64,000 nt of DNA from Streptococcus suis (GTDB lineage: Bacteria; Bacillota; Bacilli; Lactobacillales; Streptococcaceae), in NCBI RefSeq assembly GCF_002964575.1, contig NZ_POQQ01000046.1, positions 23,861-87,860 on the forward strand, given 5' to 3'. The notes under the pieces were generated by a model. It worked only from the letters and a program-made list of their open reading frames with translations. It was not told where the DNA came from and ran no database searches. Of this stretch, positions 27,676 through 36,300 are shown one piece after another (within the stretch, counting starts at the first letter, position 1; each line of letters begins with the position of its first letter). The translations under genes were made by a program, and so were the position numbers.

Positions 27676-28452
27676 ATGAGCAAACAAATGGAATACCGCA
27701 AGCAGATTGAAGTGATTGAAAGCCAGTTGACCAAGGAAAACAAGGAATACATGGGCCGTATCAATGGCTACATGATGATTGCCTCTGTCTTTCACAGGCA
27801 GGAAGAAGCAGTGACTGCCCAGCTCTTATCCATTTACCAAGATGTTCTTGAAGCCCAAAAAGACGGGCTTTCGGCGGAGGATTTTCTGGGCAAAGACAGC
27901 AAGCAGATGGCGGACGACCTACTCAGCTATCTCCCTCCGATTGGTTTCGTGGAAGTTGCAAACCTGAGTGGCCTCATGCTGGTCATCTATCTAGGTAGCC
28001 AATGGCTGATGGATTTTGCAGGGACAGGAACCATCTCCCTCAACTGGCTGGACCTGATCTGCGACGCGGTACTTAGCCACCTCCTCCCCGCTGGGATTTT
28101 CCTCATCATTCGCGGTTTGATTTACCAGACCAGCAAAATCAAGGTTTGGGCAAGTTTTCTCTGCATCCCCCTTCTTTTTCTCGTGATTTGTGGACTTCGT
28201 CTCTGGGCAATGCCCAAGGAACCTGACCTAGTCTTGACTGGCTGGGGGCTTCTAGTACCACTCACCTTGCTCGGTCTCGCTCTGCTATTTTTCCAAAAGG
28301 AAAAATTAGTCCGCTATGTCTTTTTACCGACCTATCTCTTTATGATTGTTGGCGGTGTGGTAAATATGGTCATGACCGTTCCAGTTTGGCTCAATCTGAT
28401 GTTGGTCATTCTTCCAGCTATGGCCTTTTGGATTGGAACTGCGGTTTTGTAG
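27676..28452 (+). CDS. PadR-associated membrane protein (DUF1129/HAAS-like), copy 1
   Basis: A 258-residue protein. The N-terminal 90 residues are soluble and helical, with SQLTKENKEYMGRI, LLSIYQDVLEAQ and AEDFLGKDSKQMADDLLS, resembling the HAAS/DUF1129-type domain found next to PadR genes. The C-terminal part has about five to six membrane helices. It starts one base after PadR. The following gene is a paralog. The proteins may form the target or sensor of the PadR circuit; no enzymatic motif is visible. Confidence 0.8.
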   Translation: MSKQMEYRKQIEVIESQLTKENKEYMGRINGYMMIASVFHRQEEAVTAQLLSIYQDVLEAQKDGLSAEDFLGKDSKQMADDLLSYLPPIGFVEVANLSGLMLVIYLGSQWLMDFAGTGTISLNWLDLICDAVLSHLLPAGIFLIIRGLIYQTSKIKVWASFLCIPLLFLVICGLRLWAMPKEPDLVLTGWGLLVPLTLLGLALLFFQKEKLVRYVFLPTYLFMIVGGVVNMVMTVPVWLNLMLVILPAMAFWIGTAVL

Positions 28453-28471
28453 GTGAGAAAGGAGAAGTAAG

Positions 28472-29296
28472 ATGAACAAGCAACAGGAATATTTGAATGC
28501 TATTAGTAGTTTACAGGGGAAGTTGACCAAGGAAAACAAGGCCTATATGCGTAAGCTCCATGCTTACTTGATGTTGGCATCAGCCTTTCATGAGCAGGAG
28601 GAAAAGGCGACCGAACTCTTGCTTTCAATCTACCAAGATGTCTTGGATGCCCAGGCAGACGGTCAGTCAGCAGAGGATTTTTTGGGTAAAGATAGCAAGC
28701 AGATGGCGGATGAACTCTTGTCTGACTTACCGTCCATTCGCTGGTACTATGGTTTGCGGTTAACAGGATTGATTTCCCTTGTCTATATCAGTTGGTTTTT
28801 CTTAGGTTTGTTTGGAGTGACTGGTGAAATGGTCCTAGAATGGCGGGGCTTGCTGTGCGATTTGGTTCTGGCGCTCATTTTACCCAGCTCTGCTTTTTTC
28901 ATCCTAAAGAACCTAGTCTATGAACGGTCAAAAATCAAGTCCTATCTGCTGATGGGGACCTGGGGGCTTAGCTTTGTGGGGTTGATTGTCTTGCGTTTTT
29001 GGATTAGTCGGCAGTTTTATGAGGGGATTCCCCTGCCCTTGTGGGCCAGTCTTTTGGTGATTCTAGGGATCGTAGCTGGTCTCTTCTACTATCGCAGTAA
29101 GTCAGAAATTGTAGATACCTTGATTCCAGCCTATTTCCTAACGGTTCTCAGCGGCTTTAGTCAGCTGCTGGCCAGCCAGTTTGGCTATGGACCGCAGGAC
29201 TGGACTGGTTGGTTGCCTCTGCTCTTTATACTTCTTGCCTTTTTCTCAACACTTGCAGGCACATTTTTCCTATTGAAAAAGGAGAATGTGGGGTAG
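28472..29296 (+). CDS. PadR-associated membrane protein (DUF1129/HAAS-like), copy 2
   Basis: A 274-residue paralog of the preceding gene: the soluble N-terminus is highly similar (GKLTKENKAYMRKLHAYLML, AEDFLGKDSKQMADELLSDL), while the five or six membrane helices have diverged. AAAGGAG precedes the ATG. This is a tandem duplication, ending the PadR operon. A TTTTTTGGTATAATGG promoter for the next gene begins about 35 bp after its stop. Confidence 0.8.
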   Translation: MNKQQEYLNAISSLQGKLTKENKAYMRKLHAYLMLASAFHEQEEKATELLLSIYQDVLDAQADGQSAEDFLGKDSKQMADELLSDLPSIRWYYGLRLTGLISLVYISWFFLGLFGVTGEMVLEWRGLLCDLVLALILPSSAFFILKNLVYERSKIKSYLLMGTWGLSFVGLIVLRFWISRQFYEGIPLPLWASLLVILGIVAGLFYYRSKSEIVDTLIPAYFLTVLSGFSQLLASQFGYGPQDWTGWLPLLFILLAFFSTLAGTFFLLKKENVG

Positions 29297-29379
29297 AAAT
29301 ACGATCAGGCAACTCTTTAGAGTGGTCTGATTTTTTGGTATAATGGTTGAAAGAGAGAAAAGCAACAAAGGAGTAAACC

Positions 29380-29616
29380 ATGACATTTGAAGAGATTTTA
29401 CCAGGCTTGAAGGCCAAGAAAAAGTACGTTCGCACAGGTTGGGGCGGAGCGGAGAACTACGTCCAGCTCTTCGACACCATTGAGGTCCACGGGCAAAAGC
29501 TGGAGGCGACGCCTTATTTCCTCATCAACGTGACAGGCGAGGGCGAAGGCTTCTCTATGTGGAGCCCGACCCCTTGCGACGTCCTTGCGACCGACTGGGT
29601 AGAAGTCTATGACTAA
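29380..29616 (+). CDS. DUF2829 / Tad2-like protein
   Basis: A 78-residue protein of the DUF2829 family: TFEEILPGLKAKKKYVRTGW, then the C-terminal FSMWSPTPCDVLATDWVEV. The phage protein Tad2, which blocks Thoeris defence by sequestering a cyclic ADP-ribose signal, belongs to this family. Here it is chromosomal, behind its own TATAAT promoter and AAAGGAG, and overlaps the SDR gene by 8 bases. Whether it binds such signals is unknown; many members occur outside phages. Confidence 0.82.
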   Translation: MTFEEILPGLKAKKKYVRTGWGGAENYVQLFDTIEVHGQKLEATPYFLINVTGEGEGFSMWSPTPCDVLATDWVEVYD

Positions 29617-30307
29617 GACAGCCCTCATCACCGGAGTTTCCAGCGGCATTGGACTAGCTCAGGCAGGGATTTTTTTGGAAAATGGCTGGCGTGTCTACGG
29701 CATTGACCAGTCCAACAAGCCTGATTTGGCAGGCGATTTCCACTTTCTACAACTAGACCTAACTGGTGATTTATCCCCAGTCTTTTCCTGGTGCCAGACA
29801 GTTGATGTCCTCTGTAACACCGCAGGCATTCTAGACGATTACCGGCCCCACCTCGATATTGCGGAGGATGAATTAGCTCGCATCTTCGCGGTTAATTTTT
29901 TCGCGGTGACCAGACTGACCCGCCCCTATCTGCAACAAATGGTGGACAGACAGGCGGGCATCATTATCAATATGTGCTCCATTGCCTCCAGTCTAGCAGG
30001 TGGAGGGGGCTCAGCCTACACCGCCTCCAAGCACGCTTTGGCCGGTTTTACCAAGCAGTTGGCACTGGACTATGCCAAGGACAAGGTCCAGGTCTTTGGC
30101 ATCGCTCCTGGTGCTGTCCAGACAGGCATGACCCAGAAGGACTTTGAGCCTGGCGGTCTGGCGGACTGGGTGGCAGACCAGACCCCTATCGGACGCTGGA
30201 CTCAGCCTATCGAAATCGCAGAGCTGACCTTCATGCTGGCTACTGGCAAACTGGCCTCCATGCAAGGCCAGATTATCACCATTGACGGTGGCTGGAGTTT
30301 GAAGTAG
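29609..30307 (+). CDS. Short-chain dehydrogenase/reductase (FabG-like)
   Basis: A 232-residue Rossmann-fold oxidoreductase: NAD(P)-binding TGVSSGIGLAQAG, NTAG motif (CNTAGILDD), catalytic Ser/Tyr/Lys in CSIASS and AYTASKHALAGF, and the C-terminal GQIITIDGGWSL. It is annotated in related genomes as 3-oxoacyl-ACP reductase, but the fatty-acid genes are elsewhere, so the substrate is open. It overlaps the Tad2-like gene by 8 bases and is followed after 12 bases by a GNAT gene. Confidence 0.9.
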   Translation: MTKTALITGVSSGIGLAQAGIFLENGWRVYGIDQSNKPDLAGDFHFLQLDLTGDLSPVFSWCQTVDVLCNTAGILDDYRPHLDIAEDELARIFAVNFFAVTRLTRPYLQQMVDRQAGIIINMCSIASSLAGGGGSAYTASKHALAGFTKQLALDYAKDKVQVFGIAPGAVQTGMTQKDFEPGGLADWVADQTPIGRWTQPIEIAELTFMLATGKLASMQGQIITIDGGWSLK

Positions 30308-30319
30308 CGAGGAAATTTT

Positions 30320-30871
30320 ATGATGTTAGAAACCAATCGTCTTTTGCTCCGTCCTTGGAGCGAGTCAGACGCAGTTGACTTATTTTCTCAGGCTATTCAT
30401 CCAGATGTAGGACCCGCAGCAGGTTGGCCAGTTCATCAAAGTCTGGAAGAAAGTCGAGAAATTATCAAGACAGTCCTCAGTCAACCAGAAACCTATGCCC
30501 TTGTCCTCAAAGAAACAGGCCAGGTCATTGGCAGTATTGGCCTCATGATTGGCAAGCAGAGCGGGCTTGATTTGCCAGATTCAGAAGCAGAACTGGGCTA
30601 CTGGCTTGGACAGGGATTTTGGGGTCAAGGCCTCATTCCAGAAGCTAGTCAAGTTTTACTGGATTACGGATTTGCCCAGTTGAGTTTAGATAAGATTTGG
30701 TGTTGTGCATTTGTAGAAAATAGCAAGTCCCTACGTGTACAAGAAAAGCTGGGCTTTGTTTACCAATACCTCTTGGAAGATGTGCATTTCCCACTCATTG
30801 ATGAAGTCCGTACTGAAAGAGTGAGTTTATTGACGAGAGAGGAATGGTATTCTAGAAAGGAAAAAACATGA
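30320..30871 (+). CDS. GNAT acetyltransferase, RimJ/RimL-like
   Basis: A 183-residue protein of the ribosomal-protein-acetyltransferase-like group: LETNRLLLRPWSESDA at the N-terminus, ELGYWLGQGFWGQGLIPEA (acetyl-CoA loop) and CCAFVENSKSLRVQEKLGF. The second ATG (30323) fits equally well with the AGGAAATTTT ribosome binding site. It overlaps the ASCH gene by 4 bases. The substrate is unknown. Confidence 0.88.
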   Translation: MMLETNRLLLRPWSESDAVDLFSQAIHPDVGPAAGWPVHQSLEESREIIKTVLSQPETYALVLKETGQVIGSIGLMIGKQSGLDLPDSEAELGYWLGQGFWGQGLIPEASQVLLDYGFAQLSLDKIWCCAFVENSKSLRVQEKLGFVYQYLLEDVHFPLIDEVRTERVSLLTREEWYSRKEKT

Positions 30872-31341
30872 CCCCAACACAACTCTGGCAAGAATTTCTT
30901 GCCATCAATTCCCAAGCAGGTCCTGAGCCGGAGGCCTGGGCCTTTGGGGCGGAAGCTGATCGACTGGCTGAATTGGTGGCTAGAGGCATCAAAACCTCGA
31001 CCAGCTCTGCCCATGCCCTCTACGCAGTAGAGGGAGAAGAAATCCCGACGGCTGGTGGCTACGACATCATTCTCGATGGGCAAGGTCAGGCTGTGTGTAT
31101 TATCCAGACCACCAAGGTCTATGTGACGCCCTTTTCCCAAGTGACGGAAGAACATGCCTATAAGGAGGGCGAGTTCCGTCAGGAAGGTGACTTGTCTGAC
31201 ATAAAAGCGAAAAGTCTGATCCACTGGCGGCGGGTTCACGAAGAACTTTTCACAATCTGGCTGGCGGAAGCAGGTCTGCCCTTCTCAGAAGATATGCTGG
31301 TTGTCTGTGAAGAATTTGAATTGGTATACCCTAAAATGTAA
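30868..31341 (+). CDS. ASCH domain protein
   Basis: A 157-residue protein with an ASCH (PUA-like) fold: WAFGAEADRLAELVARGIKT, the ligand loop with KTSTSS, and IIQTTKVYVTPFSQVTEEHA. ASCH proteins bind RNA or modified nucleosides, and some are amidohydrolases of acetylated cytidine. ATGA overlap couples it to the GNAT gene. It is the last gene of the SDR–GNAT–ASCH run. Confidence 0.88.
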   Translation: MTPTQLWQEFLAINSQAGPEPEAWAFGAEADRLAELVARGIKTSTSSAHALYAVEGEEIPTAGGYDIILDGQGQAVCIIQTTKVYVTPFSQVTEEHAYKEGEFRQEGDLSDIKAKSLIHWRRVHEELFTIWLAEAGLPFSEDMLVVCEEFELVYPKM

Positions 31342-31407
31342 GTTTTCTCTTGTGAGCACTTTGATTTTATAGTATAATAATATAAAAAACAAACCAAGGA
31401 GCTTCCT

Positions 31408-31722
31408 ATGGATAAAAAACGTGTCATCAATTTATTGGACCAGCTTTCTCCCATTTTGGCCGGGAAAGAGGAAACATTCGGCAAAGAACTGACGGAGAAA
31501 TTGCAGTCAGCTCTTGAGCTTGTCAAGGAAGATGTGGCAAGTAAGGAAGGATTGGCACTTGAGACCAGTTTGTCAGGCTTTGTGCAGTCCATTTCTAATG
31601 CTAGCTTGCCTGGCACCAATCTCCGTTTTACAGACCAAGAACGTCCTGTCTGGGAGGAATTTAAAGCCCTGACGGAGCAAGCAAGAGAAGATGGTCAACG
31701 AGGCCTTCATTTAACAATCTAA
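31408..31722 (+). CDS. Small conserved protein of unknown function
   Basis: A 104-residue, mostly helical, soluble protein. TATAATAATAT (about 31370) and AAGGAGC give it its own promoter and ribosome binding site, and a terminator begins at its last codons. I see no catalytic motif or signal. It is a real gene by these signals, but I do not recognise the family. Confidence 0.7.
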   Translation: MDKKRVINLLDQLSPILAGKEETFGKELTEKLQSALELVKEDVASKEGLALETSLSGFVQSISNASLPGTNLRFTDQERPVWEEFKALTEQAREDGQRGLHLTI

Positions 31723-31742
31723 GGAGCTCAGGCTCCTTTTTT
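31721..31742 (+). terminator. Terminator after the small conserved gene
   Basis: AAGGAGC (31721-31727) pairs with GCTCCTT (31732-31738) and is followed by TTTT. Confidence 0.85.
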
Positions 31743-31749
31743 ATATCTA

Positions 31750-31860
31750 AATAGTCTTCTACGCCTGAAGCGAATTATGTACGAGCCATTTCCGACTTCC
31801 AAAGGTTTCCCGAATCTTTGGAGCTAGTCTGATTTTGATTTTCATTGAGTATTAGTTAAA
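31750..31860. repeat. Degenerate copy of the 1.6-kb intergenic repeat
   Basis: The inner dyad at 31796-31823 (CTTCCAAAGGTTT…GAATCTTTGGAG) is a diverged copy of the palindrome at 1671-1697, followed by GCTAGTCTGATTTTGATTTTC. The outer inverted repeats have decayed. The region 31743-31900 otherwise holds only the glmU promoter (TGCTATAATAGG near 31904). Confidence 0.5.
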
Positions 31861-31914
31861 AGCTTGGCAGTCTGCTCTGTCATTTTCCAAAAAACACAAA
31901 ATTTGCTATAATAG

Positions 31915-33327
<1,413 letters not shown>

Positions 33328-33335
33328 GTGACACT

Positions 33336-33881
33336 ATGAATTTTGAAGAAAAAACAATTGAGCGAAAAGAGATTTTCAAGGGACATATCTTTGATGTCGT
33401 TGTTGACGATGTCTTACTGCCAGATGGGAAGACAGGCAAACGTGAACTCATCTTTCACAAGGGGGCTGTATGTGTCTTAGCAGTTACTCCAGATGATAAG
33501 ATGATTTTGGTCAAACAATACCGAAAGGCTATCGAGCAGGCTATCTATGAAATTCCAGCAGGAAAGTTGGAACTAGGCGAAGAAGATACGCTGGAAGATG
33601 CAGCCCTGCGTGAATTGGAAGAGGAAACAGGCTATACCAGTGACAAGCTGACCTTGTTGGCGGATTTTTACTCAGCTATCGGTTTTTGTAATGAGCGTAT
33701 TCGCCTCTATTTAGCTGATAATTTGGTTAAAGTTGAAAATCCTCGCCCCATGGATGAGGACGAGGTCATTGAACTGTCTTATGTGACCCTAGAAGAAGCC
33801 TTGGACTTGGTAGCAAGTGGAGATATTTGTGATGCCAAGACCATTATGGCGGTTCAATATTTACAACTCATGAGAAAGTAG
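33336..33881 (+). CDS. nudF: NUDIX hydrolase, ADP-ribose pyrophosphatase type
   Basis: A 181-residue Nudix enzyme. The Nudix box GKLELGEEDTLEDAALRELE followed by EETGY has all catalytic Glu residues. The ADP-ribose pyrophosphatase subfamily is indicated by the AFxxxPG-like EIPAGKLE and the N-terminal strand-swapped dimer segment. It is part of the glmU–nudF–macP–mtnN operon. Confidence 0.92.
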   Translation: MNFEEKTIERKEIFKGHIFDVVVDDVLLPDGKTGKRELIFHKGAVCVLAVTPDDKMILVKQYRKAIEQAIYEIPAGKLELGEEDTLEDAALRELEEETGYTSDKLTLLADFYSAIGFCNERIRLYLADNLVKVENPRPMDEDEVIELSYVTLEEALDLVASGDICDAKTIMAVQYLQLMRK

Positions 33882-33891
33882 GAAATTGGCA

Positions 33892-34212
33892 ATGGGCAAG
33901 CCCTTGTTAACGGATGAAATACTAGAACGAGTGAAAAAAATGCAGGAAGCTGATACAGATGAACGCTTTGGACATTTTAGTCCCAAGCAAACTGTATCCA
34001 TGGATGAAAAGATTTTTGAGCCCATTTTAGATGAAGACTACCAAGGCTACGAGGAAGGACAGACCATCCGTATCCCAGTCAAACCATCGGTGGTCAAAAG
34101 TCGTAGAATTGAAACCATCAAGCGCGAGGAATTTCGTGGCAAGGTCAATAAAATTCTCTTTTGGGTCATCCTTTTACTGATTATCTTTATCATTGCAGTC
34201 TTATTTATTTAG
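33892..34212 (+). CDS. macP: MacP-like activator of penicillin-binding protein 2a
   Basis: A 106-residue protein with a cytoplasmic N-terminus (GKPLLTDEILERVKKMQ, DERFGHFSPKQTVSMDEK) and one C-terminal membrane helix (ILFWVILLLIIFIIAVLFI). In pneumococcus MacP lies between the same neighbours, is a StkP substrate and activates PBP2a at midcell. ATG 33892 is preferred over TTG 33886 because AGGAAA fits it. Function is transferred from position and shape. Confidence 0.8.
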   Translation: MGKPLLTDEILERVKKMQEADTDERFGHFSPKQTVSMDEKIFEPILDEDYQGYEEGQTIRIPVKPSVVKSRRIETIKREEFRGKVNKILFWVILLLIIFIIAVLFI

Positions 34213-34220
34213 GAGAAAAG

Positions 34221-34910
34221 ATGAAATTTGGAATTATCGCAGCTATGCCCCAGGAGCTGAAGATTTTGGTAGAGCAGCTCCAAGACAAGGTAGAAGTAAC
34301 TGTCTTGGGTCGGACCTATTACCAAGGACGAATGGGTCAGCATGAAGTGGTCCTTGTCCAGTCGGGCATTGGCAAGGTCATGTCAGCTATGTCGGTGGCC
34401 ATCTTGGCGGACCGCTTTGCAGTGGATGCCATTGTCAACACGGGCTCAGCAGGAGCAGTGGCTGACGGAATCGCCATCGGAGACGTAGTTGTAGCTACTC
34501 ACTTGGCCTACCACGATGTTGATGTGACGGCTTTTGGCTACGCCTATGGGCAAATGGCAGGGCAGGAATTGTACTATCCAGCAGACCAAGCCCTCTTAGA
34601 GAAGTTGACTAGCCTACTAGCAGAGCAGGAAATGACCAGCCATCAGGGACTGATTGTGACAGGTGACAGTTTTATCGCCGGTCAGGATAAGATCGCCAGC
34701 ATAAAGGAACATTTCCCAGAAGTTCTGGCTGTGGAGATGGAAGGAGCGGCCATTGCCCAAGCGGCCGTTAATACAGGTAAACCTTTCTTGGTTATCCGTG
34801 CCATGAGCGATACAGCACAAGGGGATGCCAATATTACCTTTGATGAATTTATTATCCAAGCAGGAGAGCGGTCTGCCCAAACCTTGATTGCCTTTTTAGA
34901 ACATGCATAA
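34221..34910 (+). CDS. mtnN: 5'-methylthioadenosine/S-adenosylhomocysteine nucleosidase
   Basis: Cleaves MTA and SAH to adenine plus a thioribose, feeding methionine salvage and the LuxS/AI-2 route. At 229 residues it has KFGIIAAMPQELK, NTGSAGAVADGIAIGD, and the catalytic segment EMEGAAIAQ and RAMSDTA. The start at 34221 follows AGGAGAAAAG; a frame beginning at 34161 overlaps macP. It ends the operon at a strong terminator. Confidence 0.96.
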   Translation: MKFGIIAAMPQELKILVEQLQDKVEVTVLGRTYYQGRMGQHEVVLVQSGIGKVMSAMSVAILADRFAVDAIVNTGSAGAVADGIAIGDVVVATHLAYHDVDVTAFGYAYGQMAGQELYYPADQALLEKLTSLLAEQEMTSHQGLIVTGDSFIAGQDKIASIKEHFPEVLAVEMEGAAIAQAAVNTGKPFLVIRAMSDTAQGDANITFDEFIIQAGERSAQTLIAFLEHA

Positions 34911-34936
34911 AGCAAGCCCATTGGGCTTGCTTTTTC
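34909..34936 (+). terminator. Terminator after mtnN
   Basis: AAGCAAGCCC pairs with GGGCTTGCTT, followed by a T-run. Nearly the same hairpin ends the next gene at 36236-36262. Confidence 0.9.
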
Positions 34937-35005
34937 TGAAAACATCGAAAATATCTTTGAAAACGATGAAAGAACCGAACTTTTATCTATAAAACCGATA
35001 ATTGC

Positions 35006-35036
35006 TTGACGACCTGCTTTTTTTTTTTAGTATACT
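35006..35036 (+). promoter_or_regulatory. Promoter with an 11-T tract in the spacer
   Basis: A -35 TTGACG (35006-35011) and -10 TATACT (35031-35036) are separated by 19 bp, of which 35018-35028 is an uninterrupted run of 11 T. Slippage by two bases would give the 17-bp optimum, so the promoter has the layout of a phase-variable switch for the secreted protein downstream. ACGGAGG (ribosome binding site) follows at about 35074. Confidence 0.65.
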
Positions 35037-35088
35037 GATGGAAGTGTCTTTTGACACAAAAGTATTATATATAACGGAGGTTTTTCAT

Positions 35089-36222
35089 ATGAAAATCAAA
35101 AGAAATTCTGGCAAGAAACAACTTCATAAGTGGGCCAAACTTGGTGTTGCTTTTGCTTCTATCGCTGTTTTAGGTGGTGTGGTTGCTCCTGTGGGTAGCC
35201 AGTTGTCAAATACTCCGAATGTTGCTTATGCTCAGGAGAAGACCACTAAAGTTATTGTTAACATCAGTAAGTTTTCAAGTAACTTCGAGACAAATATACA
35301 ATCAACGAATGTTGAATATATACCTACAGGAGTTTCAAAAACATATATAGCTCCTGTTTTTGAGGGGTATGAGCTGGAAGCTGCTAGGATAAGCTATTTG
35401 GATACAATGACAATCACTCACAGTAGAGATGGGGTTCTTACACTACCAGATGGATTTAGCGATAGTATTATTGGTGTAACTTTCAACTATTTTGAAGTTG
35501 AAAAACCAGCTGAAACCCAGCCAACCACGTCAAGTAGCTCGACTAGTCAATCTAGCGCTGGCAAACCAAGCGAAACAAGCACTTCCAGCACCCAACCAAG
35601 TGCTACTAAGCCAACCGCTTCAAGTAGCTCAACTAGTCAATCTAGCGCTAGCAAACCAAGCGAAACAAGTACTTCCAGCACCCAATCAAGTGCTACTAAG
35701 CCTACCACTTCAAGTAGCTCGACTAGTCAATCTAGCGCTAGCAAGCCAAGCGAAACAAGTACTTCCAGCATCCAGCCAAGTGCTAGCAACCCAACAGAAA
35801 CCAAGGTTACTGAGGACCAAGTATCCACTTCACCAGTCTATCGCCTTTATCATGAAGACTTGAAGGTCCATCTCTATACCAGAGATGCCCATGAATATAA
35901 GGTCTTGGCAGGTCGTGGTTGGAGACAGGAAGGTCAGGCATTCTTGTCCGCATCAAAAGGTAGCCCAGTTTATCGTCTCTATCATGAGGGCTTGAAAGTC
36001 CATCTCTATACCAGAGATGCTCACGAGTACAAGGTTTTAGCAGGTCGTGGTTGGAGACAAGAAGGCACTGCCTTTTACTCAGTGACAGATGGCACACCTG
36101 TTTACCGCCTTTACAATGAAGGATTGAAAAAACATCTTTACACTACAGATGCAAATGAATACAAAGTGCTAGCTACACGTGGCTGGACACAGGAAGGAAT
36201 CGCCTTCTACTCGGCTAAGTAA
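35089..36222 (+). CDS. Secreted Ser/Thr-rich protein with three DUF5648-like repeats
   Basis: A 377-residue exported protein. A basic signal peptide (about 1-50, WAKLGVAFASIAVLGGVVAP, cleavage near AYAQ) is followed by a unique domain (about 51-145), a Ser/Thr-rich linker of three 30-residue repeats (DNA 35524-35793), and three 44-residue repeats (DNA 35830-36222, SPVYRLYHE…HLYTRDAHEYKVLAGRGW) of the DUF5648 type seen in secreted hydrolases and adhesins. There is no LPxTG anchor. The start at 35089 follows GGAGG. Probably a surface-associated or released protein. Confidence 0.85.
   Translation: MKIKRNSGKKQLHKWAKLGVAFASIAVLGGVVAPVGSQLSNTPNVAYAQEKTTKVIVNISKFSSNFETNIQSTNVEYIPTGVSKTYIAPVFEGYELEAARISYLDTMTITHSRDGVLTLPDGFSDSIIGVTFNYFEVEKPAETQPTTSSSSTSQSSAGKPSETSTSSTQPSATKPTASSSSTSQSSASKPSETSTSSTQSSATKPTTSSSSTSQSSASKPSETSTSSIQPSASNPTETKVTEDQVSTSPVYRLYHEDLKVHLYTRDAHEYKVLAGRGWRQEGQAFLSASKGSPVYRLYHEGLKVHLYTRDAHEYKVLAGRGWRQEGTAFYSVTDGTPVYRLYNEGLKKHLYTTDANEYKVLATRGWTQEGIAFYSAK
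35524..35793 (+). repeat. Tandem 90-bp repeat encoding the Ser/Thr linker
   Basis: Three in-frame 90-bp units begin at 35524, 35614 and 35704 and encode a 30-residue TSSSSTSQSSAxKPSETSTS-type motif. The nucleotide identity is high, implying recent expansion and likely length variation between strains. Confidence 0.9.
35830..36222 (+). repeat. Tandem 132-bp repeat encoding DUF5648-like modules
   Basis: Units begin at 35830, 35962 and 36094, each 132 bp (44 residues). The first two are closest in sequence; the third is more diverged and ends at the stop codon. Confidence 0.88.
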
Positions 36223-36235
36223 ACAGAGCAAGCTT

Positions 36236-36264
36236 AAAGCAAGTCCATTGGACTTGCTTTATTT
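36236..36264 (+). terminator. Terminator after the secreted repeat protein
   Basis: AAAGCAAGTCCA pairs with TGGACTTGCTTT, followed by ATTTCTT. It differs from the mtnN terminator at only two paired positions. Confidence 0.85.
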
Positions 36265-36300
36265 CTTATTCACGAACGACAAGGACAACATTTCTAGTGA

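Noticed and set aside
29380..29616. Tad2-like gene as proof of a prophage here
   Set aside because: No integrase, structural or lysis genes are nearby, and neighbours are metabolic genes.
35524..36222. Regular repeats that could suggest a CRISPR array
   Set aside because: The units are 90 and 132 bp, directly adjacent, in frame and coding; there are no spacers.
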